Positions 12,988 through 19,007 of a DNA stretch of 19,007 nucleotides are shown piece after piece. Source of the stretch: Bryobacterales bacterium. GTDB taxonomy: Bacteria > Acidobacteriota > Terriglobia > Bryobacterales > Bryobacteraceae. The translations under genes and the position numbers were made by a program. The first letter of the stretch is position 1. Each line of letters opens with the position of its first letter. Below the pieces are notes generated by a model. It was not told the DNA's origin, did no database searches, and saw only the letters and a program-made list of their open reading frames with translations. Location: contig JALOKO010000020.1 in the NCBI GenBank assembly GCA_025456495.1, positions 1 through 19,007 on the forward strand, read 5' to 3'.

Positions 12988-15469
12988 CTCTCCGCGCGCG
13001 ACGTTCACGCACCCAGGGGAGGCCCTTGCGTAGGAACAGTTCCAGCAACTGCAACAGAATGGCGGCCGCCAGCAGGAAGGGCCACAATACCGTGAGCGAC
13101 TGGTAGCGCACCTTCCCCGGGTCAAACACCGCCGCCGCTGATGGGTTGAACTGCCCGCCCGTGTACGCGGCCAGTTCCCGCAGCAGGCGCTCGTCGTTGC
13201 CGTAGTCGTTCACCTCTGCCTCTTCCAGGTAGTAGCCCATCTCAGGGAAGTCTGTGTTGTCCTTCAAAGGTCGGATGCGGAACAGCCCGCGCCGTTCGCC
13301 GGTGGGCGCTTCCACCTGAAACAGGCCCGGGGCCACACGATCCGCCGTCAGGGCCATGCGGTAATTGTCCGGGCCCAACAGGAACAACTCCGGCGCCGCC
13401 TTCGGGCCCGTGGCGGCATCCACGCGATATTCCACCAGCAACCGGTTGCGCGCTTCATCAAAGCGGATGGTGGAGGCGCGTGGCTGTGACCGGGGCAGCA
13501 GGTCCCGCGTCAGGTTGGCCCACAGCCGGTCGTAGCCCTCCCACTGCAGCCACTCGGCTGCCCAACGCCCCTTGGCGTCGGACGTGAACACGGCCGCCCG
13601 TCCCAGCCCATACTGCCAGCGCGCCAGCAACGGGGCATCCTCGCGGTCCACGGTGAGCAGGATGTCCGCGCTGGGCTTCGCCTCAAACTTCACAAAGCCG
13701 TTCAGCGGAGGCGCCCCCGCGATGTCCACACCCTCCGTCAGTTCGCTTTCCCGCGCCAGTTGCGCCCGGATGCTGCCTTCAATCGCCGTGGAACCCGTAT
13801 GTTCCATCACGTCCTTCAACAGGATCTGTTGCAGCATCGAGGGGTCGTCCACAATGTAGGAGGAACCTTTGGCGTTCTCGGCCACCTTCTGCAGGTAGTT
13901 GCGATTGACATCGCGTCCCAGCCCCACCGTAGAGATGGTCACCTTGTTCAGCGCCGCCTCCTTGGCCAGGTTGATGGAATCTCCCTCCTCGGAAATGCCG
14001 TCCGTCAACAGAACGATGTGCTTGAAGGATGCCTTAATCGGATAAACCCGTCGGTAGGCCTCCTCCAGTGCCGGGGCAATCTGCGTGCCGCCATCCGCCA
14101 TAATCCCGGAGACCAGACGCTTGATCAGCGTCTTCGACTCCGCCTTGCGAATCGGCACCGCCCATTGGTGCGAGTTATCGAAAATGAGCACGCCCACCAT
14201 GTCCTGCGGGCGCAGATTGTCGATGACCCCGATGGTGGCCAGCCGCGCCAGTTGCATCTTGCGGCCTTCCATGGACGAGCTCTTGTCGATGATCAGCGCC
14301 ACCACGGTGCCCTCTTCGGATTCGGGCGGCGCCAGCTTGGCCGGCAGCGCCCGCGTCAGCGCATCCTCCGGACTGTCCGCGGGCTTCTCCACGTAGACGT
14401 TCTTTTCGCCCGCCACCACCAGCAGCCCACCGCCGGCGGAGACGTACTGCTCAATGCGCTGTTTGTCCCCATCCGGGTACGCTTCCATATCCTGGTTGTT
14501 CAGCACCAGCAACTGCGTTTCCTGCAACTGCGCGGGCAGGGCGCTGGTGATCCGCAACTGGAAACCCGCTTCATTCATGATCCCCAGCAGATTCTGGTCT
14601 TCCTGCTGGGTGGTGCTGGATACCACGATGGCCCGCGGGGGACGCAAGGATATCGCCCCCATCTTCACCGTCTGCCCCAGCCCCTCCGCTGACACCAGCG
14701 CGCGCAGTTCGGCAACGCCCTCCGATTGCACGCTCAACGTCAGCGCCAGCGCGTTGGCGCCTTCCGTCAGGTCCACCTCGCTCAACCCGATGCGCTTGCC
14801 GCCCACGCTCACTTCCACGCGGCCACGGGCTGCGCGGGGCGTTTCCACCAGCAGGCGCAGGGTGAAGCGTTCACCGCTCCAGACACGATCCGGGTAGTCC
14901 ATGGCCCGGATAGCCAGTTGCGCCACCGGCCTGCCAGGCAGCGCATAGACATGAACCGGAACGCCCTGCGACTTGGCCTGCCATGCGGCGCGCAGCACAC
15001 TTCCAGCGTTCTCAAGGCCGTCACTGATCAGGGCAATGCGCGGCACACTGCGTGCGGGAATGTTGGCCAGCCCATGACGCAAAGCGGTCTCCAGATTCGT
15101 GGCTCGCGTCGCGGTTTCCAACGTTGCCGCGTCCGGAAGCAGGCCGCCGCCGGGTGGCAGCACGCGCCCCCCGAAAGCCAGCACGCTGATGTTGGACTCC
15201 CCGCCTTGCGCCGCCAATCGCGACACCACCTGCTGGGCCTCCGCGCGCCCCTCTTCACCCACGCTGTCGCTCAAGTCAGCCAGCGCCACCACATGCACCT
15301 GCGATCCCGGCAGCTCCCACACGGGGCTGGATAGCGCCAGCACCCCCAGCAGAAACACCACACCGCGCAGCCACAGATGGGCCACGCGCGAACCGGTACG
15401 CCACTCCCACACCATCCATGCCGCCAGGGGGAGCAGCAACAAGAACGCCCAGGGATGCTCAAACGCCAT
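12962..15469 (-). CDS. Membrane protein with two VWA domains and a glutamine-amidotransferase-like domain
   Basis: 835-aa protein, last gene of the MoxR/DUF58/Bat operon. Two N-terminal TM helices (about 6-22 and 33-48) precede VWA domain 1 with intact MIDAS DLSDS (65-69) and LISDG (147-151). A beta-rich segment follows, then a class-I-glutamine-amidotransferase-like flavodoxin fold (about 278-360, LLVLNNQDMEAY and GGGLLVVAG) with no catalytic Cys. VWA domain 2 has MIDAS DKSSS (395-399), GGTQ (460-463) and LLTDG (487-491). A second beta-rich region leads to a C-terminal TM (about 797-817) and a basic tail. It probably binds metal-dependent ligands in the periplasm or at the membrane surface. 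The start overlaps the BatA-like gene by 11 nt. Related proteins occur in many Bat clusters, but their precise task is unknown. Confidence 0.9.
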   Translation of the reverse strand: MAFEHPWAFLLLLPLAAWMVWEWRTGSRVAHLWLRGVVFLLGVLALSSPVWELPGSQVHVVALADLSDSVGEEGRAEAQQVVSRLAAQGGESNISVLAFGGRVLPPGGGLLPDAATLETATRATNLETALRHGLANIPARSVPRIALISDGLENAGSVLRAAWQAKSQGVPVHVYALPGRPVAQLAIRAMDYPDRVWSGERFTLRLLVETPRAARGRVEVSVGGKRIGLSEVDLTEGANALALTLSVQSEGVAELRALVSAEGLGQTVKMGAISLRPPRAIVVSSTTQQEDQNLLGIMNEAGFQLRITSALPAQLQETQLLVLNNQDMEAYPDGDKQRIEQYVSAGGGLLVVAGEKNVYVEKPADSPEDALTRALPAKLAPPESEEGTVVALIIDKSSSMEGRKMQLARLATIGVIDNLRPQDMVGVLIFDNSHQWAVPIRKAESKTLIKRLVSGIMADGGTQIAPALEEAYRRVYPIKASFKHIVLLTDGISEEGDSINLAKEAALNKVTISTVGLGRDVNRNYLQKVAENAKGSSYIVDDPSMLQQILLKDVMEHTGSTAIEGSIRAQLARESELTEGVDIAGAPPLNGFVKFEAKPSADILLTVDREDAPLLARWQYGLGRAAVFTSDAKGRWAAEWLQWEGYDRLWANLTRDLLPRSQPRASTIRFDEARNRLLVEYRVDAATGPKAAPELFLLGPDNYRMALTADRVAPGLFQVEAPTGERRGLFRIRPLKDNTDFPEMGYYLEEAEVNDYGNDERLLRELAAYTGGQFNPSAAAVFDPGKVRYQSLTVLWPFLLAAAILLQLLELFLRKGLPWVRERRARRAGGLSYET

Positions 15470-17393
15470 GGCGGGGCCGCGCCTCCTTTCGCAACAGATT
15501 ACGCAGCGGGGCCAGCAGCGGCGTCAGCGGATTCGGCAACGCGCGCGGCGCCTCGCCCTCGCCACGACGGTCAAACAGCAGCGCGTCCGCCACCAGGCAC
15601 AGCAGCCCGAACACCGTCAGCCACATCCACCAACGTCTGGGCGCTTCGGCGCCGGAATTCGCCGGGATGGCCTTCACCAGTTGCTCCGCGGTGGGTTCCC
15701 AGAACGACCGCGGCGCCTGCGGAAGCGTCAGCGACACCATCCGTTCTGACTGCCCCTGCCGCACCTGATACATTCCCCCGCTGCCGGCAAAGAAGCGCCA
15801 GCCATCGGCCGCCTTGGATACCGGAAGCGCATTGCCCCGCGCGTCCACCACTCGTGGCGCCTCCTCCGCGTCGCCGTCCAGGTCAGTGATCAAGACCGCA
15901 CCCATCGACCCCACACGCAGTTCCTCCGGTATCGATGTCGAAGGCAGCAGCCAGCGGAAGCTGTTGGCGAACAGCAGCGGCGTGGCTACCTCAAAGCGCA
16001 GGTCGGACGCCAGCGGTTGGAAGCCCCAGGCCACCTGCGGCGGACCGCTGGGCCGGGCGATCGCCAAGGGCTTGCCATCCATTTCCGCCACCACCTCGTC
16101 CCCACTGGAGCGTTCCAGATATCGGCCGCGCGTGAGGGCCAGATCCTTGGCCTGCAGCCCCTGTGCAAGCGCAGACTGCGTGTTCCATTGCACCCGGTTT
16201 CCCGCCACGTTGGCCTCACGCGAAGGGAAGGGCGAATTCGCCGGAGGCTCAATCCACAGCGCGGGCACCGTCAGCGCGCCCACCGGAACAGCATCATCCA
16301 GCACCAGCAGTTCGGCGTCCGGCGAGATCGCGCAGGGTCGATCCTGGCGGTAGATCGGGTTCCACCCGGGGTTCGCACGGAACAGAGACGCATAGCGCGT
16401 CGGGCTTTGCGTACACACCTGCACCTGCACCACGCTGGTCCGCGGCACCTCCACGCGCGCGAAGTTGTCCGCGCGCACCATGTCGGCCATCTCCAGCCGC
16501 ACATCCACCCAACCGGCCGCGCCAATACGGAACTCAATGGGCGCCGTCACCACCTCATCGGAGGGCACCCGCACGGTCGCCGCCGCCGTGGGCGCGCCTC
16601 CAAACCGCAATTGGATAGGCACCTGCGCGGCGGGTCCCCGGTTGCCCACGGACACAAAGGCCGTCCAGCCACCCGCGTCCCGTTCCTTCGGCTGCAGGGT
16701 CACCCGGTCAAGATAGACATTGCGCCAGGCCCCATCCACCGCAATCACGCGCAGGTTGCTCAGCTCGCTGGTGATGCTGGGGATTTCCTCCTCGGCAATC
16801 CAGCGGCTGCCCACGAACACGATGTCGCCGCTCGCCTCGCGGCTGCTCAGCATCTGCCGGGCAAAGCCCAGCGCCTCGCCCAATTGCAACGCCGTGGGAC
16901 CCGCCGTGGCGTTGCCAATGGCTGCCTCCACCAGCGCCAGGTCCTCTTCAAACGATCCCGCCGGCATGGGGTTGGCGTCACTCAGCACCAACAGCACGCG
17001 GTCGCCCGGCGGCAGGCTGCGCACCCAGCGAATGGCCTGTGCCTTGGCCCGGTCCAGCAGCAACCCGTTGGCGTCCCGCGCCTGCATCCACGATGAGGTG
17101 TCCAGCACCAGCACATGATCCAGCGCCCGCAGACTGTTGGCCGTCCAGCGAATGTCGCCCAGCGCCGCCAGCAATGCCAGCAGGCCCAGCAGTTGCAGCA
17201 GCAGGCTCCACGGCTGCTGGATGCGCTTTTGCGGCAGCGGGTGCCGTTCCGCCCGCGCCTCATGCCAGAATCGCAGACTCGATACCACCACCCGCCGCCG
17301 ACGCCGGTCAAGGAAATACAACGCCACCACAAAGGCTGAAATGCCCCCGGCGGCGGCCAGCAGTTGCAGCAGATTCAGGTTCAGAAACTCCAT
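15459..17393 (-). CDS. BatA-like membrane protein with N-terminal Bat domain and VWA-like domain
   Basis: 644-aa protein. The N-terminus MEFLNLNLLQLLAAAGG through the second helix (TMs about 8-28 and 62-80, joined by a basic loop DRRRRRVVVSSLRFW) is the aerotolerance-regulator (BatA) N-terminal domain. A VWA-like domain starts at LDHVLVLDTSSWM (91-103); the MIDAS motif is DxSxW rather than DxSxS, so metal binding may be altered. A long beta-rich region follows, and a C-terminal TM lies near 597-617 (WWMWLTVFGLLCLVADALLF) with a short basic tail. It sits between a DUF58 gene, which it overlaps by one base (TGATG), and the two-VWA gene, so co-translation is likely. By analogy with other MoxR/Bat systems it would be a membrane platform for the ATPase/VWA assembly; the cellular process is not known. 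Confidence 0.88.
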   Translation of the reverse strand: MEFLNLNLLQLLAAAGGISAFVVALYFLDRRRRRVVVSSLRFWHEARAERHPLPQKRIQQPWSLLLQLLGLLALLAALGDIRWTANSLRALDHVLVLDTSSWMQARDANGLLLDRAKAQAIRWVRSLPPGDRVLLVLSDANPMPAGSFEEDLALVEAAIGNATAGPTALQLGEALGFARQMLSSREASGDIVFVGSRWIAEEEIPSITSELSNLRVIAVDGAWRNVYLDRVTLQPKERDAGGWTAFVSVGNRGPAAQVPIQLRFGGAPTAAATVRVPSDEVVTAPIEFRIGAAGWVDVRLEMADMVRADNFARVEVPRTSVVQVQVCTQSPTRYASLFRANPGWNPIYRQDRPCAISPDAELLVLDDAVPVGALTVPALWIEPPANSPFPSREANVAGNRVQWNTQSALAQGLQAKDLALTRGRYLERSSGDEVVAEMDGKPLAIARPSGPPQVAWGFQPLASDLRFEVATPLLFANSFRWLLPSTSIPEELRVGSMGAVLITDLDGDAEEAPRVVDARGNALPVSKAADGWRFFAGSGGMYQVRQGQSERMVSLTLPQAPRSFWEPTAEQLVKAIPANSGAEAPRRWWMWLTVFGLLCLVADALLFDRRGEGEAPRALPNPLTPLLAPLRNLLRKEARPRHGV

Positions 17394-18280
17394 CAGCCGG
17401 CCGCCCCCTGCAGGTGTCCCAGCGCGCCGAACAGCACCTCATCCACGGGCATCGCGGTGTCCACATAGACATACCGCCCTTCGTTGCGCAGCGCCATCCG
17501 CTCAAACTCGGCAAAGAAGGCGTCGAAGGATTCCGTGTACTGCCGCCGCGCCTCTTCGTCAAAGTGCATCTGGCGGGCTTCGCCGGTTTCAGCGTCCACC
17601 ACCTCCAGCAATCCCTGCCAGGGTGGGTTGCGGTCCTCGTCATTGGCCAGGTGAATCAGGAACAACTCATGGCCCAGCAGGGCCAGGCTTTGCCATTGCC
17701 GCAGCAGGTCGTCTTTGTCGAAGAAATCAGACATCACAATCAGCAGGCCCCGCTGCAGGTAGCGATTGGCGAACTGCGGAATGACGGTGGCTGCGTCAGA
17801 CCGGCCTTCGGGTTTCAACGCCGATAGGAAGTCCACCACTGGTGCGAAACGGTGCCGTCCGCCGCCTGCCACGGCATCCTCGTGCAACCGGCTGGAAAAC
17901 GGAATCAACTGCATCGTCTCCAGTCGCACAACGCCCACATACACCAGGGCCGCCGCCAGGCGCTGCATGTACTGCAGCTTGGAGGGCTTGCCCAGTCCCA
18001 TGGAGGCGCTCACATCCAACATCACCCGGATGGGGATGTGCGGCTCCATCTGAAACACCTTCAGGAACAGCTTTTCCAGCCGCATGTAGGCCCGCCAATT
18101 CACGCTCCGCAGGTCGTCGCCCTGGGTGAACTGGCGATGGTCAAGAAACTCCTGCCCCGCACCTTTCAAGCGCGAAACGTGATGGCCCCCAATGGTGCCG
18201 GGAAAGGACTTGCGCCAGCGCAGGGTGAGGCGCTCGAGCCGTTCGAGGAATTTCTTGTCGATGATGGGGCTGGCGGCCAT
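17393..18280 (-). CDS. DUF58/VWA-fold protein of the MoxR cluster
   Basis: 295-aa soluble protein. The DUF58 signature GAGQEFLDHRQFTQGDD followed by LRSVNWRAYMR lies at about 40-67, followed by a VWA-like fold with MLDVSASMG (MIDAS DxSxS) and LLIVMSDFFD. Most DUF58 proteins are encoded directly after MoxR ATPases and are thought to act as their adaptor or substrate-recruiting partner. The ATG at 18280 is chosen (MAASPIIDKKFLERL); an in-frame TTG at 18286 would add two residues, and no strong ribosome binding site decides. It begins 72 nt after the MoxR stop and its TGA overlaps the next ATG. Confidence 0.92.
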   Translation of the reverse strand: MAASPIIDKKFLERLERLTLRWRKSFPGTIGGHHVSRLKGAGQEFLDHRQFTQGDDLRSVNWRAYMRLEKLFLKVFQMEPHIPIRVMLDVSASMGLGKPSKLQYMQRLAAALVYVGVVRLETMQLIPFSSRLHEDAVAGGGRHRFAPVVDFLSALKPEGRSDAATVIPQFANRYLQRGLLIVMSDFFDKDDLLRQWQSLALLGHELFLIHLANDEDRNPPWQGLLEVVDAETGEARQMHFDEEARRQYTESFDAFFAEFERMALRNEGRYVYVDTAMPVDEVLFGALGHLQGAAG

Positions 18281-18352
18281 AATCAATCCACTGCACGCAG
18301 GCGGCTGGTTGCGCGGCCTATCTGTGTGACGTTCGCATTGGCGGAAGGGTGA

Positions 18353-19007
<655 letters not shown>

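Noticed and set aside
13760..14692. A 310-codon plus-strand frame over the two-VWA gene
   Set aside because: Composition and lack of motifs mark it as a shadow of the VWA reading frame.
16017..17096. A 359-codon plus-strand frame over the BatA-like gene
   Set aside because: His/Arg/Gly-rich shadow translation with no domain; the minus-strand gene has TM helices and operon overlaps.

Overview
The window is GC-rich, densely coded bacterial DNA with no rRNA, tRNA, insertion sequence or CRISPR array that I can see. The gene content suggests a Gram-negative heterotroph, possibly an Acidobacteriota of the Solibacter/Bryobacter type. It includes a Tat-exported sugar isomerase/epimerase, secreted carbohydrate-binding-like and acetylxylan-esterase-like proteins, a two-VWA protein in a MoxR/DUF58/Bat cluster, and a SET-domain methyltransferase. 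That assignment is inference from content and composition; there is no phylogenetic marker in the window.

Layout, left to right. The tail of an unidentified gene (1-48) is closed by a textbook rho-independent terminator (130-162). A SET + post-SET lysine methyltransferase (286-849, +) follows. Converging on it is a minus-strand pair that looks decayed: a TraR/DksA-type zinc-finger gene cut by an in-frame TAA and lacking its own stop (2126-2515), and an MFS transporter that appears to have lost part of the TM9-TM10 region (989-2125). Next is a divergent pair of exported-protein genes: a carbohydrate-binding-like protein (2705-3421, -) and a Tat-signal TIM-barrel isomerase/epimerase (3537-4481, +). 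A spacer with two small tandem repeats separates the latter from a secreted two-module alpha/beta hydrolase (4644-6857, +). Then comes a tightly overlapping ABC ATPase, ten-TM FtsX-type permease and AttH/CrtC-like lipocalin-fold protein (6907-11248), an AttEFGH-type export cassette. A small two-TM membrane protein (11461-11775) ends in a long-armed hairpin terminator.

The most unusual locus is 12153-12951 (+). A 74-aa HU/IHF-like protein without the DNA-binding arm overlaps by 14 nt a 195-aa protein. In that second protein a second HU-like segment appears to run straight into a TIR domain that keeps the expected NADase glutamate. A plausible promoter lies just upstream. This may be a small nucleoid-protein/TIR effector module.

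The right third (12962-19007) is one minus-strand operon read right to left: MoxR AAA+ ATPase (5' end outside the window), DUF58/VWA protein, BatA-like membrane VWA protein, and a large membrane protein with two VWA domains around a glutamine-amidotransferase-like segment. The last three are joined by 1-nt and 11-nt overlaps, so they are probably made together as a membrane-associated ATPase/VWA assembly. The TIR gene and this operon converge with only 10 nt between their stop codons.
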